A DNA stretch of 32,912 nt from Pseudorhodobacter wandonensis (GCF_001202035.1 NZ_LGHT01000014.1:1-32912), one strand, 5' to 3'. Positions 15,286 to 24,878 are shown, counted from the first letter of the stretch. Made by a program: numbers and translations. The notes: a model not told the origin generated them from the letters alone.

Positions 15286-16416
15286 TCAGAAAACGACGAC
15301 GGACCGGATGCTCTCGCCCGAATGCATCAGATCAAAACCCTTGTTGATGTCTTCCAAGGGCAGGATATGGGTGATCAGACTGTCGATCTCGATCTTGCCG
15401 TCCATGTACCAATCCACGATTGTAGGCACATCGGTGCGGCCGCGCGCTCCACCAAAGGCGGTGCCTTTCCAGACCCGGCCGGTAACCAGTTGGAAGGGCC
15501 GGGTTTCGATCATCGCCCCCGCAGGGGCCACGCCGATGATGATGGACTGACCCCAGCCCCGGTGCGTACATTCCAACGCGTCGCGCATCACCTTGACGTT
15601 GCCGGTGCAATCGAAGGAATAATCCGCGCCGCCGATCTTGTCGAAAGGCGTCTTGGTCAGGTCAACGATGGCTTGGACGACGGAGCCTTCGATTTCCTTG
15701 GGATTGACGAAGTGGGTCATCCCGAACTTCTCGCCCCATGCCTTTTTGTCGTTGTTCAGATCAACGCCGATGATCATCCGCGCCCCGGCCATTTTGAGAC
15801 CCTGGATCACGTTCAGCCCAATGCCGCCCAGCCCAAAGACCACGGCGGTGGCGTCATGCTCGACTTTTGCTGTGTTCAGCACAGCACCAATCCCGGTGGT
15901 AACCCCGCAACCGATGTAGCAAATCTTGTCAAATGGCGCGTCGTCCCGCACCCTTGCCATTGCGATCTCGGGCACAACCGTGTGGTTGGCGAAGGTTGAG
16001 CAGCCCATGTAGTGATGGATCGGCGTGCCATCCAGCATGCTGAAACGGCTGGTGCCATCGGGCATCAGGCCTTGGCCTTGGGTGGTGCGGATCGCGGTGC
16101 AGAGGTTGGTTTTGCGCGACAGGCAGGACGGGCATTCGCGGCATTCCGGCGTGTAAAGCGGGATCACATGGTCGCCAACCTTCAGCGATTTTACGCCGGG
16201 GCCGACAGCGATCACCACGCCCGCGCCTTCATGGCCCAGAATGGCCGGAAACAACCCTTCGGGATCAGCCCCCGACAGCGTGAATTCGTCAGTGTGGCAA
16301 ATGCCGGTGGCCTTGATTTCGACCAGCACCTCGCCCTCTTTCGGGTCGGCCAGGTTCACTTCCATGATGACAAGCGGTTGGCCTGCGGCAATGGCAACGG
16401 CGGCGCGGGTGCGCAT
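15286..16416 (-). CDS. frmA: S-(hydroxymethyl)glutathione dehydrogenase (class III alcohol dehydrogenase)
   Basis: This 376-residue zinc-dependent dehydrogenase has the catalytic zinc residues in GICHTDEFTLSG and GHEGAG, the structural zinc cluster CRECPSCLSRKTNLC, and the NAD-binding GLGGIGLNVIQG. Class III enzymes oxidise the glutathione-formaldehyde adduct to S-formylglutathione, which a hydrolase turns into formate. No S-formylglutathione hydrolase gene is present here; one elsewhere in the genome would be needed. It lies 76 bases after hutU with a hairpin between, and 60 bases before gfa. The name adhC/adhI is also used for this gene. Confidence 0.93.
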   Translation of the reverse strand: MRTRAAVAIAAGQPLVIMEVNLADPKEGEVLVEIKATGICHTDEFTLSGADPEGLFPAILGHEGAGVVIAVGPGVKSLKVGDHVIPLYTPECRECPSCLSRKTNLCTAIRTTQGQGLMPDGTSRFSMLDGTPIHHYMGCSTFANHTVVPEIAMARVRDDAPFDKICYIGCGVTTGIGAVLNTAKVEHDATAVVFGLGGIGLNVIQGLKMAGARMIIGVDLNNDKKAWGEKFGMTHFVNPKEIEGSVVQAIVDLTKTPFDKIGGADYSFDCTGNVKVMRDALECTHRGWGQSIIIGVAPAGAMIETRPFQLVTGRVWKGTAFGGARGRTDVPTIVDWYMDGKIEIDSLITHILPLEDINKGFDLMHSGESIRSVVVF

Positions 16417-16443
16417 GGGGATATCCTTTCTACGGGGATAGCA

Positions 16444-16464
16444 AGCCGGAGTTTTTCTCCGGCT
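16444..16464 (-). promoter_or_regulatory. Intercistronic hairpin between hutU and frmA
   Basis: AGCCGGAG (16444-16451) and CTCCGGCT (16457-16464) form a perfect 8-bp stem with a 5-base loop. It may lower or protect expression of one side of the operon (hut versus formaldehyde genes), or partly terminate transcription. On the coding strand no U-run follows the stem. Confidence 0.5.
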
Positions 16465-16492
16465 GCCTTAACGGAATGGGGTCGAGCGGCGA

Positions 16493-18175
16493 TCAGTTGC
16501 CCAGAATGGTCGGCAGCCGAAGGCCTTGCTCTTTGGCGCAGTCAATTGCCGTCTCATACCCCGCATCAGCATGGCGCCAGACGCCCGAGGCCGGATCGTT
16601 CCACAACACCCGCTCTAAACGCTTGGCGGCATCATCGGTGCCGTCGGCCACAATGACCACGCCAGAATGCTGCGAAAAGCCCATGCCAACGCCGCCGCCG
16701 TGGTGGATTGATACCCAAGTTGCCCCCGACGCCGTGTTGACCAGCGCGTTCAGTAGTGGCCAGTCCGATACCGTATCCGAGCCATCCTTCATCGCCTCGG
16801 TTTCGCGGTTGGGCGAGGCGACCGAGCCGGAATCGAGGTGGTCACGGCCAATCACGATTGGGGCTTTCAACTCGCCCGACTTGACCATCTCGTTGAACAT
16901 CAGGCCCGCGCGATGCCGATCCCCCAGCCCGATCCAGCAGATGCGGGCGGGCAGGCCCTGAAACGCGATGCGGTCGGCGGCCATGTCCAGCCAACGGTGC
17001 AAGTGTTCATTCTCCGGGAACAGTTTCTTCATCGCGGCATCGGTTTTGTAGATATCCTCGGGGTCGCCAGACAGCGCCACCCAGCGGAACGGGCCGATGC
17101 CTTTGCAAAACAAAGGCCGGATATAGGCAGGCACAAAGCCGGGGAAGGCAAAGGCGTTCTCCAACCCTTCTTCCTGTGCGACCTGCCGGATGTTGTTGCC
17201 ATAATCCAGCGTGGGAACCCCGGCATTCCAGAAATCCACCATGGCCGCCACATGGGTGCGCATGGACGCACGAGCGGCCTTTTCGACCGCTTTCGGATCA
17301 GTTTCTTGCTTGGCACGCCACTCGGCAACACTCCAGCCTTGCGGCAGATAGCCGTGCAGCGGGTCATGGGCCGATGTCTGATCTGTGACGATATCGGGGC
17401 GCGCGCCGCCCGCTTTCATGCGGGCCACCAGTTCGGGGAACACATCCGCGGCGTTGCCCAGCAGGCCTACCGACTTTGCTTCGCCCTTGGCGGTCCATTC
17501 GGCAATCATCGCCAGCGCTTCGTCCAACGTCTTGGCCTTGGCATCGACATAGCGGGTGCGCAGGCGGAAATCGATCCGCGTCTCGTCGCATTCCACAGCC
17601 AGACAGCAGGCCCCTGCCATCACCGCCGCCAAGGGCTGCGCCCCGCCCATGCCGCCAAGGCCCCCTGTCAGGATCCATTTGCCCTTGAGCGACCCGCCAT
17701 AGTGCTGACGACCGGCTTCGGCAAAGGTCTCGTAGGTGCCCTGCACAATGCCTTGGGTGCCGATGTAAATCCATGACCCGGCGGTCATCTGGCCATACAT
17801 CATCAGGCCCTTCTTATCGAGCTCGTTGAAATGGTCCCAGGTCGCCCAATGCGGCACGAGGTTCGAGTTGGCGATCAAAACGCGCGGAGCGTCCTTGTGG
17901 GTACGCACCACGGCAACCGGACGGCCGGATTGCACCAGCAGGGTTTCATCATCGTTCAGGTCTTTCAGCGTGGCGACGATGCGGTCGAAATCGCCCCAGG
18001 ACCGCGCCGCGCGGCCAATGCCGCCGTAAACCACCAACTCATGTGGGTTCTCGGCAACATCAGGATGCAGGTTGTTCATCAACATCCGCATCGCGGCCTC
18101 GGTCTGCCAGGACTTGGCAGTGATCTCGGTGCCGGTGGCAGGATAGACATCGCGGCTATTCTTGCGATCAAGCAT
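16493..18175 (-). CDS. hutU: Urocanate hydratase (urocanase)
   Basis: This NAD-dependent enzyme of about 560 residues hydrates urocanate to 4-imidazolone-5-propanoate, step two of histidine breakdown. Family segments are obvious: [15 protein letters not shown] at the N-terminus, [45 protein letters not shown] and the [17 protein letters not shown] region. An ATG at 18190 overlaps the hutG stop, but the sequence AAGGAG lies just inside it. The second ATG at 18175 is spaced six bases behind that ribosome-binding site and gives [13 protein letters not shown] as in relatives, so I prefer it. Confidence 0.97.
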   Translation of the reverse strand: MLDRKNSRDVYPATGTEITAKSWQTEAAMRMLMNNLHPDVAENPHELVVYGGIGRAARSWGDFDRIVATLKDLNDDETLLVQSGRPVAVVRTHKDAPRVLIANSNLVPHWATWDHFNELDKKGLMMYGQMTAGSWIYIGTQGIVQGTYETFAEAGRQHYGGSLKGKWILTGGLGGMGGAQPLAAVMAGACCLAVECDETRIDFRLRTRYVDAKAKTLDEALAMIAEWTAKGEAKSVGLLGNAADVFPELVARMKAGGARPDIVTDQTSAHDPLHGYLPQGWSVAEWRAKQETDPKAVEKAARASMRTHVAAMVDFWNAGVPTLDYGNNIRQVAQEEGLENAFAFPGFVPAYIRPLFCKGIGPFRWVALSGDPEDIYKTDAAMKKLFPENEHLHRWLDMAADRIAFQGLPARICWIGLGDRHRAGLMFNEMVKSGELKAPIVIGRDHLDSGSVASPNRETEAMKDGSDTVSDWPLLNALVNTASGATWVSIHHGGGVGMGFSQHSGVVIVADGTDDAAKRLERVLWNDPASGVWRHADAGYETAIDCAKEQGLRLPTILGN

Positions 18176-18186
18176 GGAAGGCTCCT

Positions 18187-18993
18187 TCATGGGGTAAGAG
18201 CGCCCGAACGGGCAAGGGTATCTAGGGATTGCAGGATTTTTGCCAGAACCGCACGCAACGGTGCGGCGATCTGGGGAGCGTAGGTCCAGGGTGCGGCCTC
18301 GGCGGCCAGATAGGCGCGTTGGACCAGTTCCATCTGGATGGCATGAACGCCTGTTTCGGGCTGTCCATAGTGGCGTGTCGTCCAGCCACCCTTGAAGCGG
18401 CCATTCAACACGGCATCAAACGGCTTGGCTGCAAAACAGGGGGCCGAGACTGCATCCGACACCTGCGCAGCACAGGTCTGCCCGTCATTGGTGCCAATCG
18501 AAAACACCGGCAGCAGCCCCGGAAACAGGAATGGGATGGTCGAGCGGATCGAGTGGCAATCATAGACGATGGCCACGCCATGCCGGGCTTTCACCCGCTC
18601 CACTTCGGCAGCCAATGCGGCGTGATAGGTAGCGTGGTATTGCGCCCGCCGTGCGGTAATCTCGTCAGCGCCGGGTTCCTGCCCCTCTGCCCAGATTTTC
18701 AGCCCGTCGAAATCTGTCGTCGGGCACAGGGAGGTTGTGTTGGCACCCGGATAGAGCGAAGCCCCCGCCGGATCACGGTTGGCGTCGATGACATAGCGGT
18801 GAAACGTAGCCTCGACCGTCGTGATACCGGGCAAAAGCTCATGATATAGCTGCGCAATATGCCAATCGGTGTCTGACAGCGCCCGCCCACGGTCATTCAA
18901 CCGGGCCATCAATGCGTCTGGCACATGGGTCCCCCCATGTGGCATGCCCAAAATGACTGGGCTGTCGCCTTGTTTGACAACGACCGGCATCAT
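18187..18993 (-). CDS. hutG: N-formylglutamate deformylase
   Basis: This is a 268-residue protein of the N-formylglutamate amidohydrolase family. It opens with [14 protein letters not shown] and [10 protein letters not shown] and contains YDCHSIRS with metal-binding residues. Together with HutF, which releases ammonia and leaves N-formylglutamate, it completes the two-step branch: HutG yields glutamate and formate. The start overlaps the hutH stop (ATGATG at 18993-18988; either Met is possible) and its own stop overlaps the next frame, so the genes are translationally coupled. An upstream in-frame start at 19023 lies within hutH and is not needed. Confidence 0.95.
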   Translation of the reverse strand: MMPVVVKQGDSPVILGMPHGGTHVPDALMARLNDRGRALSDTDWHIAQLYHELLPGITTVEATFHRYVIDANRDPAGASLYPGANTTSLCPTTDFDGLKIWAEGQEPGADEITARRAQYHATYHAALAAEVERVKARHGVAIVYDCHSIRSTIPFLFPGLLPVFSIGTNDGQTCAAQVSDAVSAPCFAAKPFDAVLNGRFKGGWTTRHYGQPETGVHAIQMELVQRAYLAAEAAPWTYAPQIAAPLRAVLAKILQSLDTLARSGALTP

Positions 18994-20528
18994 GCAGAAA
19001 GCTCGGGCAGTGCCAGACCACATGACTGCGCCAAGGCGCCGTTGCCAATCAGACGCGCGACGGCGGCCAGATCGGGGGCAAGGTAGCGATCATCGCCCAG
19101 CGTGGCCACGTCTTGCCGCAGGCGCGCGACGACGCTCTGCAACGGCGCGCTGGTGTGCAGCGGCGCGCGGAAGTCGATGCCTTGGGCGGCACACATCGCC
19201 TCGACGCCGAGGATCACGTTCAGGTTATGCACCATCTTGCCCAAACGCACGGCACCGTGGGCGGCCATGCTGACATGGTCCTCCTGATTGGCCGATGTCG
19301 GCGTGCTGTCGGTCACGCAAGGCATGGCGATATGCTTGTTTTCCGACATCAGCGCGGCGGTGGTCACCTCGGCGATCATCAGGCCGGAGTTCAGGCCAGG
19401 GCGCGGGGTCAGGAAGGCGGGCAGGTTGAACGACAGCACCGGGTCCACCATCAAGGCGACGCGGCGCTGCGCAATCGCGCCGATTTCAGCCAAAGCCAGC
19501 GCGATCATGTCGGCGGCAAAGCCCACGGGTTCAGCATGGAAATTACCGCCAGACACGATCAGCCCGGCCCCCGTCAAAACCAAGGGATTGTCAGTTGCGG
19601 CATTCGCCTCGATCTCCAGCGTATGGGCCGCTTGGCGCAACACGTCCATCGCGGCCCCGGTCACCTGCGGCTGACAGCGGATGCAGTATGGGTCCTGCAC
19701 GCGCGCATCACCCACCATGTGGCTCTCGCGGATTTCAGAACCGGCCAGCAGCGACCGCATGAAGCTTGCGGCCTCGATCTGTCCGGCATGGCCTCGCAGC
19801 GCATGAATTTCCGGCTGTAAGGGGGCGGTAGACCCCATTATAGCGTCGGTCGACAGCGCCGAAGTCACCAGCGCCGACTGCGCCGCATTCCAGCCGTCAA
19901 ACAGGCCCGCTAGCGCAAAGGCGGTGGAAAACTGTGTGCCGTTAATGAAGGCCAGTCCTTCCTTGGGCCCGAGCGGAATGGGGGTCAGGCCAGCCGCAGC
20001 CAAAGCCTCGGCACCCGGCATCACGCGGCCTTGATACTCCGCCTCGCCCTCGCCAATCAGAACGGCAGTCATATGGGACAAGGGGGCCAGGTCGCCCGAC
20101 GCCCCGACCGACCCTTGCGCAGGAATGACCGGCGTCACGCCACGGGCCAACATCGCCTCCAGCAGTTCCACAAACACCCAGCGCACGCCTGACGCGCCGC
20201 GCCCGAAGCTGAGCAGTTTCAGCACCATCAGCAACCGCGCATGGGCGCGCGGGATGGCATCGCCCACACCGCAGCAATGCGACAGGATCAGGTTGCGTTG
20301 CAGGGTAGCCGTGTCTTCGGGGGCGATGCGCAGGGACGCCAGTTTGCCAAAACCGGTGTTTACCCCGTAGACTGGAACGTCGCCAGCAGCAGCAGCACTG
20401 ATCGCAGCAGCGGCGGCCTCGATCCCCGGACGGGCAGCGCGGTCAAGCGTGACAGCCAGTTCCTCGCGGTAAATGCGCGCGAGTTGCGCCAAGGTGGTCT
20501 GGCCGGGAACAAGGATAAGAGCGGTCAA
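18990..20528 (-). CDS. hutH: Histidine ammonia-lyase
   Basis: This 512-residue enzyme makes urocanate and ammonia from L-histidine. The Ala143-Ser144-Gly145 triad in [14 protein letters not shown] cyclises into the MIO electrophile, and the YGVNTGFG segment near residue 54 is the conserved active-site loop. The start is TTG (20528), which overlaps the hutI stop (TTGA), and a GGAGG ribosome-binding site lies just upstream. It is the second gene of the hut operon. If the neighbouring demethylases yield free histidine, this is the entry point to the Hut pathway. Confidence 0.97.
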   Translation of the reverse strand: MTALILVPGQTTLAQLARIYREELAVTLDRAARPGIEAAAAAISAAAAGDVPVYGVNTGFGKLASLRIAPEDTATLQRNLILSHCCGVGDAIPRAHARLLMVLKLLSFGRGASGVRWVFVELLEAMLARGVTPVIPAQGSVGASGDLAPLSHMTAVLIGEGEAEYQGRVMPGAEALAAAGLTPIPLGPKEGLAFINGTQFSTAFALAGLFDGWNAAQSALVTSALSTDAIMGSTAPLQPEIHALRGHAGQIEAASFMRSLLAGSEIRESHMVGDARVQDPYCIRCQPQVTGAAMDVLRQAAHTLEIEANAATDNPLVLTGAGLIVSGGNFHAEPVGFAADMIALALAEIGAIAQRRVALMVDPVLSFNLPAFLTPRPGLNSGLMIAEVTTAALMSENKHIAMPCVTDSTPTSANQEDHVSMAAHGAVRLGKMVHNLNVILGVEAMCAAQGIDFRAPLHTSAPLQSVVARLRQDVATLGDDRYLAPDLAAVARLIGNGALAQSCGLALPELSA

Positions 20529-21736
20529 AGGACGCCTCCAATAATGCGTTGGGATAGGGGATTAAAGCCGATGCGGTAGGCAAGATCGGCCGGGTGGCCG
20601 CAGTTCCAGACGGCAATATCGGCGATCTGACCCGACGCCAGCGTGCCGCGATCCGTCAGACCAAGGGCGCGGGCGGCATGGGTGGTGGCCCCGGCCAAAG
20701 CCTCGGCCGGGGTCATGCGGAACAGGGTGCAGGCCATGTTCATCGCCAACAAAAGCGAGGTCATGGGGCTGGAACCGGGGTTCATATCGGTCGCCACGGC
20801 CATCGGCACGCCGTGTTTGCGCAGCAAATCAATCGGGGGCATTTGCGTTTCGCGCAGAGTATAAAACGCACCGGGCAGGATCACCGCCACGGTTCCAGCC
20901 GCGGCCATGGCGACCACGCCCGCCTCATCCAGATATTCCAGATGATCGGCAGACATCGCGCCATAGCGCGCAGCCAATGCCGCACCGCCCAAGTTAGAAA
21001 GCTGCTCGGCATGCAGCTTGACCGGCAGTCCAAGGCTCTGGGCCACCTGAAACACCCGTTCAATTTGGGCAGGCGAAAACGCGATGCCTTCGCAGAACCC
21101 ATCAACGGCATCGACCAGCCCTTGGGCATGGGCCGCGTGCAGTGCGGGAATGCAAACCGCGTCGATATAGGCGTCGGCCCGGCCTTTATACTCCGCAGGC
21201 ACGGCATGGGCGGCAAGATAGCTTGTCCGCACCAGAACGGGGCGCAACTGGCCAATCCGCCGCGCGGCACGCAGCATCCGTAGTTCGGTGTCCTGCTCCA
21301 ACCCGTAACCGGACTTGATCTCGATCACAGCCACGCCTTCTGCAATCATCGCATCGACATAGGGCAGCGCCGCCGCAACCAGATCGTCTTCATGAGCCTT
21401 GCGCGTCGCGGTCACGGTCGAGACGATCCCGCCCCCAGCCCGCGCAACCTCTTCGTAGCTTGCCCCTTGCAGCCGCATCTCGAATTCCGTCGCACGGCTG
21501 CCGCCATGGACGACATGGGTGTGGCAATCAATCAGCGCCGGAGTCACCAAACGTCCGCCCATGTCTCGCCGGGACAATCCGGCGTAGTCGCTTGGCAAAT
21601 TCGCCTGCGCCCCAACCCATGCGATCTTGCCCCCGATCAAAACAAGCGCGGCATCGTCAACCAAGCCGTAGGGATCAGCACCCGGTATCATCGTTGCCGC
21701 CCGAAGTGAGGTCAAAACGACAGAAGGATTCTGCAC
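20525..21736 (-). CDS. hutI: Imidazolonepropionase
   Basis: This is a 403-residue amidohydrolase. The metal-binding [10 protein letters not shown] motif (H72, H74) and the segments EIKSGYGLE and ADHLEYLDE are typical of imidazolonepropionase, which opens the ring to N-formimino-L-glutamate. The start is GTG at 21736 with GGAG upstream. It is the first gene of the minus-strand hut-frmA-gfa operon and is divergent from hutF. The 82-base gap between them carries the palindromic operator. Confidence 0.96.
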   Translation of the reverse strand: MQNPSVVLTSLRAATMIPGADPYGLVDDAALVLIGGKIAWVGAQANLPSDYAGLSRRDMGGRLVTPALIDCHTHVVHGGSRATEFEMRLQGASYEEVARAGGGIVSTVTATRKAHEDDLVAAALPYVDAMIAEGVAVIEIKSGYGLEQDTELRMLRAARRIGQLRPVLVRTSYLAAHAVPAEYKGRADAYIDAVCIPALHAAHAQGLVDAVDGFCEGIAFSPAQIERVFQVAQSLGLPVKLHAEQLSNLGGAALAARYGAMSADHLEYLDEAGVVAMAAAGTVAVILPGAFYTLRETQMPPIDLLRKHGVPMAVATDMNPGSSPMTSLLLAMNMACTLFRMTPAEALAGATTHAARALGLTDRGTLASGQIADIAVWNCGHPADLAYRIGFNPLSQRIIGGVL

Positions 21737-21790
21737 GGTATATGCTCCGCAAAAGGTGTTGCCTGCGGGTTATTTATGCAACTATAAGCA

Positions 21791-21806
21791 TTATGTCTAC
21801 ACATAA
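21791..21806. promoter_or_regulatory. Perfect palindromic operator between hutI and hutF
   Basis: TTATGTCTACACATAA has perfect 6-base arms (TTATGT/ACATAA) around CTAC. Its last two bases run into the AAGGAG ribosome-binding site of hutF (21805-21810), so a bound repressor would sit on the transcript start or block elongation. It is shared with the Rieske operon (13606-13621) and half-conserved before hutD (23740-23755). HutC, encoded 2 kb away, is the likely ligand-responsive binder (inference). Confidence 0.75.
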
Positions 21807-21818
21807 GGAGTCGTCATC

Positions 21819-23177
21819 GTGATTTTTGCAGAACGCGCCTTGCTGCCCGACAGATGGGCCGAACAGGTCAGGATCACCGTGGCCGATGGGCATATCACCG
21901 GCGTGGCCACGGCAGCGGCCCCGCAGTCCGGCGATGCGCGAGTGTCGGCGCTGCTGCCCGCGCTTTCAAACCTGCACAGCCATGCGTTCCAACGCGCGAT
22001 GGCGGGCATGACCGAACACCGCATCGCGGGCCGTGACAGTTTCTGGACATGGCGCGATCTGATGTACCGTTTTCTAGACCGGTTGACGCCCGAGCAGATG
22101 GAGGCGATTGCCGCCCTTGTGTTCATGGAAATGCAAGAGGCAGGCTACGCCGCCGTTGGCGAATTCCACTATGTGCATCATCAACCGGGGGGTGGCACCT
22201 ATGCCGACATCGCAGAACTGTCGAACCGCATCTTCGCCGCCGCCCACCTGACGGGTATCGGCCTGACGCATCTGCCGGTTCTGTACACCTATGGCGGCGC
22301 GGGGCAGCAACCCCTTGCCGCCGGGCAGCTGCGGTTTGGCAATACGGTCGACGGTTTTGCAGACTTGCTGGAGGCCACTCGCACAGCCGCACGCGCTCTG
22401 CCCGCTGACACCCGCGTCGGGATTGCGCCGCATTCGCTGCGCGCCACCAACCCCGCCGATCTGGCCCGCGCTTTACCTTTGGCTGCGGGAAATCCCATTC
22501 ACATCCACGTCGCCGAACAGCCCAAGGAAGTGGCCGATATCTCGGCATGGCTTGGTGCGCGGCCTGTGGAATGGTTGCTGGCCAACACCCCCATCGGTGC
22601 GGATTGGTGTGCGATCCACGCCACCCACATGACAGCGCAAGAAACGGCAACACTGGCAAAAAGCGGTGCGGTTGCTGGGCTGTGTCCGATCACTGAGGCC
22701 AATCTTGGAGACGGGCCGTTCAACGGGCCGGGCTGGCTGGCAGCAGGCGGGGCGTTTGGGATCGGTTCCGACAGCAACGTCCGCATCAGCCTGACCGAGG
22801 AGCTGCGCACCTTGGAATACAGCCAGCGCCTGCGCGACATTGCCCGCAATGTCATGGTTGAAAAAGACGGCTCGGTCGGTCAGTGCCTTTATGTCGGTGC
22901 GGCACTGGGCGGGGCTCAGGCTTTGGGGCGCAAATCGGGGCAGATTGAGACTGGCTTTCTTGCCGATCTGACAGCGATCGACCTGTCTCACCCGACGCTT
23001 TGTGCGCTTGCCCCCGATCAAATTCTTGATGGTCTGGCCTTTGCGGCACCCGATACCGTGATCACAGACCTGTGGTCCGCGGGCAGGCATCAAGTGAAAG
23101 AGGGGCGTCACCTCCACCGCGACCAGATCATCACCACCTGGCGAAAAGCTGTGAAAGCCTTGATCGACGCGGTTTGA
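21819..23177 (+). CDS. hutF: Formimidoylglutamate deiminase
   Basis: This is a 452-residue amidohydrolase. The zinc motif NLHSHAFQRAMAG (H53, H55), the segments HIHVAEQPKEV and IHATHM, and FGIGSDSN are diagnostic of HutF, which deiminates N-formimino-glutamate to N-formylglutamate plus ammonia for HutG. It starts at a GTG (21819) behind AAGGAG. It is divergent from hutI and preceded by the palindromic operator, so it is likely under the same control as the rest of the pathway. Its presence shows that the five-step pathway ends in formate, not formamide. Confidence 0.96.
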   Translation: MIFAERALLPDRWAEQVRITVADGHITGVATAAAPQSGDARVSALLPALSNLHSHAFQRAMAGMTEHRIAGRDSFWTWRDLMYRFLDRLTPEQMEAIAALVFMEMQEAGYAAVGEFHYVHHQPGGGTYADIAELSNRIFAAAHLTGIGLTHLPVLYTYGGAGQQPLAAGQLRFGNTVDGFADLLEATRTAARALPADTRVGIAPHSLRATNPADLARALPLAAGNPIHIHVAEQPKEVADISAWLGARPVEWLLANTPIGADWCAIHATHMTAQETATLAKSGAVAGLCPITEANLGDGPFNGPGWLAAGGAFGIGSDSNVRISLTEELRTLEYSQRLRDIARNVMVEKDGSVGQCLYVGAALGGAQALGRKSGQIETGFLADLTAIDLSHPTLCALAPDQILDGLAFAAPDTVITDLWSAGRHQVKEGRHLHRDQIITTWRKAVKALIDAV

Positions 23178-23183
23178 CCCCTT

Positions 23184-23723
23184 TCAGGCCCGATCCCGCA
23201 GGGTAATCAGTATCCCGGTGGCATCAGCCTCAAGTGCTATGTCTGCGCCAGTTCCCAAGGCGAACGCCCCGACAGGCAACCCATCGCCGGAAACGGTGAC
23301 GGCGCCTGAAAGGCACAGGAACCCAGCGGTTCCAGCTTCACAGTTCACCGTGGCTGGCCCAAGAATCACGTTCACCGCAGCCTCGACGGCCGTCGCGTCA
23401 TAGATCAAATTCAAGTCATGGACTGGTCCACTGACCAACTTGGCATTTACGTCTTGGTCACCGGAGAAATGAACCGGCCGGTGCAGGCGCGCCTCCAGCA
23501 AGCCACCTACGGCAAGCAAATCAATCCCTGCACCATCAATCACCGTCAAAATCCGTGTCATGCCGGGAAACAGCGAAAACGGCCCGTCCGTACCGACCTC
23601 GGCAATGCTGATGCGCCATTGCCAATCCTCACCAACTGGGTGGCGCGCAACCTCACGTGTGATACCGCCCCCGTTTTTCCACGGGTTGGTCTGGAATTCA
23701 TCTGGGTTCATGATGCGAAACAT
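23184..23723 (-). CDS. hutD: HutD family protein
   Basis: This is a 179-residue cupin-like protein. The N-terminal MFRIMNPDEFQTNPWKNGGG then ITREVA is the HutD signature. HutD occurs in many hut operons and is thought to help limit or govern histidine use; its exact role is not settled. The ATG at 23723 has an AAGGA ribosome-binding site; the long frame upstream is antisense to hutC and is not coding. It is convergent with hutF (six bases between them) and divergent from hutC, with the third operator-like site in the gap. Confidence 0.9.
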   Translation of the reverse strand: MFRIMNPDEFQTNPWKNGGGITREVARHPVGEDWQWRISIAEVGTDGPFSLFPGMTRILTVIDGAGIDLLAVGGLLEARLHRPVHFSGDQDVNAKLVSGPVHDLNLIYDATAVEAAVNVILGPATVNCEAGTAGFLCLSGAVTVSGDGLPVGAFALGTGADIALEADATGILITLRDRA

Positions 23724-23739
23724 GGGACCAATCCTTGCC

Positions 23740-23755
23740 TTAAGCGTACACATAA
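23740..23755. promoter_or_regulatory. Degenerate operator copy between hutD and hutC
   Basis: TTAAGCGTACACATAA keeps the right arm (ACATAA) and 11 of the last 12 positions are close to the hutF site, but the left arm is changed. It lies three bases upstream of the hutD ribosome-binding site, the same placement as the other two copies, and 41 bases upstream of hutC. This suggests weaker control of hutD and autoregulation of hutC (inference). Confidence 0.5.
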
Positions 23756-23796
23756 CCTTATCAAGGGTTTCACACGGGGCCAAGAGGCAGACCTGA

Positions 23797-24507
23797 ATGG
23801 CGACAACACCGATCTTTGAGAAGACCACCTTCAGGGAGGTCATGGCAGAAATCCTGCACCGCATTACCGAAGGCCCCTGGGGCCCCGGAACCCTGCTTCC
23901 CGGCGAAGTGGAATTGGCGGAGGAGTTTAGGTGTTCGCGCACGACGATGAACCGCGCCCTGCGCGAAGTGTCAGAGCTTGGCTTTCTGGACCGAAAGCGC
24001 AAAGCCGGAACACGGGTTCGCATGGCACCGATCCGGCAAGCGCGCTTTGAGACGCCCATCGTGCGCGCGGAAGTCGAAAAGACCGGCGCGTCTTACCGTT
24101 ATGCGTTGGTTAGTCGCGAAATCCTTGTTGCGCCTGACTGGCTGCGGGCACGGATGAACCTTCAGGTTGGCAGCGAGGTGGTTCATCTGGTATGCTTGCA
24201 CTCTGCCAATGGCGAAGCCTTTCAGCTTGAGGACCGCTGGATTAACGGCGCGGCGCTGCCGCAAGCGTTACAGCAGGACTTTGCCGCGATCGGCCCGAAT
24301 GAGTGGCTAGTTGCGACGGTCCCGTTTTCCGAGGTGGAGATCAGCTTTTTGGCGGCTGCCGCTGATGCAATCACCGTTACGCACCTTGACCACAAACTTG
24401 GCGAACCGGTGTTCTGCGTCGAACGCGCGACGTGGTGGCAAAACGCTGCGATTACTCTTGTGACTCTAAGCCACCGGCGCGGCTATCGCATGACGACGCG
24501 CTATTGA
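23797..24507 (+). CDS. hutC: HutC, GntR-family histidine-utilisation repressor
   Basis: This 236-residue regulator has an N-terminal GntR winged helix (PWGPGTLLPGEVELAEEF then RCSRTTMNRALREV, recognition helix around residues 48-60). A C-terminal UTRA ligand domain includes the LQVGSEVVHLVCLHSANGEA and FQLEDRWING segments. HutC proteins repress hut genes and release DNA on binding urocanate. It stands at the end of the hut cluster and is divergent from hutD. The TGT-N4-ACA core of the three palindromes in this window fits the general GntR operator form, so I infer that HutC controls both the hut genes and the Rieske/transport operon. Confidence 0.93.
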   Translation: MATTPIFEKTTFREVMAEILHRITEGPWGPGTLLPGEVELAEEFRCSRTTMNRALREVSELGFLDRKRKAGTRVRMAPIRQARFETPIVRAEVEKTGASYRYALVSREILVAPDWLRARMNLQVGSEVVHLVCLHSANGEAFQLEDRWINGAALPQALQQDFAAIGPNEWLVATVPFSEVEISFLAAAADAITVTHLDHKLGEPVFCVERATWWQNAAITLVTLSHRRGYRMTTRY

Positions 24508-24574
24508 CGTTTGCCTTCCGCTCCTGCGACCGTTTCACTCCATCCAATCGCAGAACCAAGCAGCGAGGAAGTCC

Positions 24575-24593
24575 GGTGTCGCGTTAACCTTAA
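24575..24593. repeat. ISL3-type terminal repeat beside transposase remnant
   Basis: GGTGTCGCGTTAACCTTAA lies just downstream of the ISL3-like transposase remnant. It shares GGTGTCGCGT and a TTAA ending with the 19-bp inverted repeats of the element at 32094-32336. I read it as the right end of the dead ISL3-family element and as the boundary of the mobile zone. Confidence 0.55.
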
Positions 24594-24605
24594 CGAGGGT
24601 CATCC

Positions 24606-24878
24606 TCAATTTGTGTGGTGCAGTGGAAGCATTCGGGCCCTGAGCAAGTTCGGGCCGGCTCGCCCATACATCGCGCGCTTCAAGGTCTTCAATCGGTTGA
24701 TCTGGCCTTCGGCTTGACCATTGCTCCACTCCATTTCGATCGCATTCCTGACCGCATCAATGTCTCTGTTCAAGGTTCGGGCGAACCGCACGATGGGCGC
24801 TAGCTTGGGGTCTGAGTAGCAGCGGAACAGAAAACCTAGGTAAGGGTCGCGGCGAGAGCTGATCGATGTAATCATCAC
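24606..24878 (-). pseudogene. ISL3-family transposase, C-terminal remnant
   Basis: The last 90 or so residues of an ISL3-type DDE transposase survive. The segment EWSNGQAEGQINRLKTLKRA then MYGRAGPNLLRARML is the typical C-terminal stretch of that family, including the terminal catalytic Glu in the NGQAEGQ motif. Upstream the frame is closed and no N-terminal or central catalytic part is found before the Tn3 res region. It is therefore a dead remnant, with its terminal repeat at 24575-24593. Confidence 0.75.

Noticed and set aside
23724-24059. N-terminal extension of hutD over 112 codons
   Set aside because: It is antisense to hutC. The ATG at 23723 has a ribosome-binding site and matches the HutD family start.
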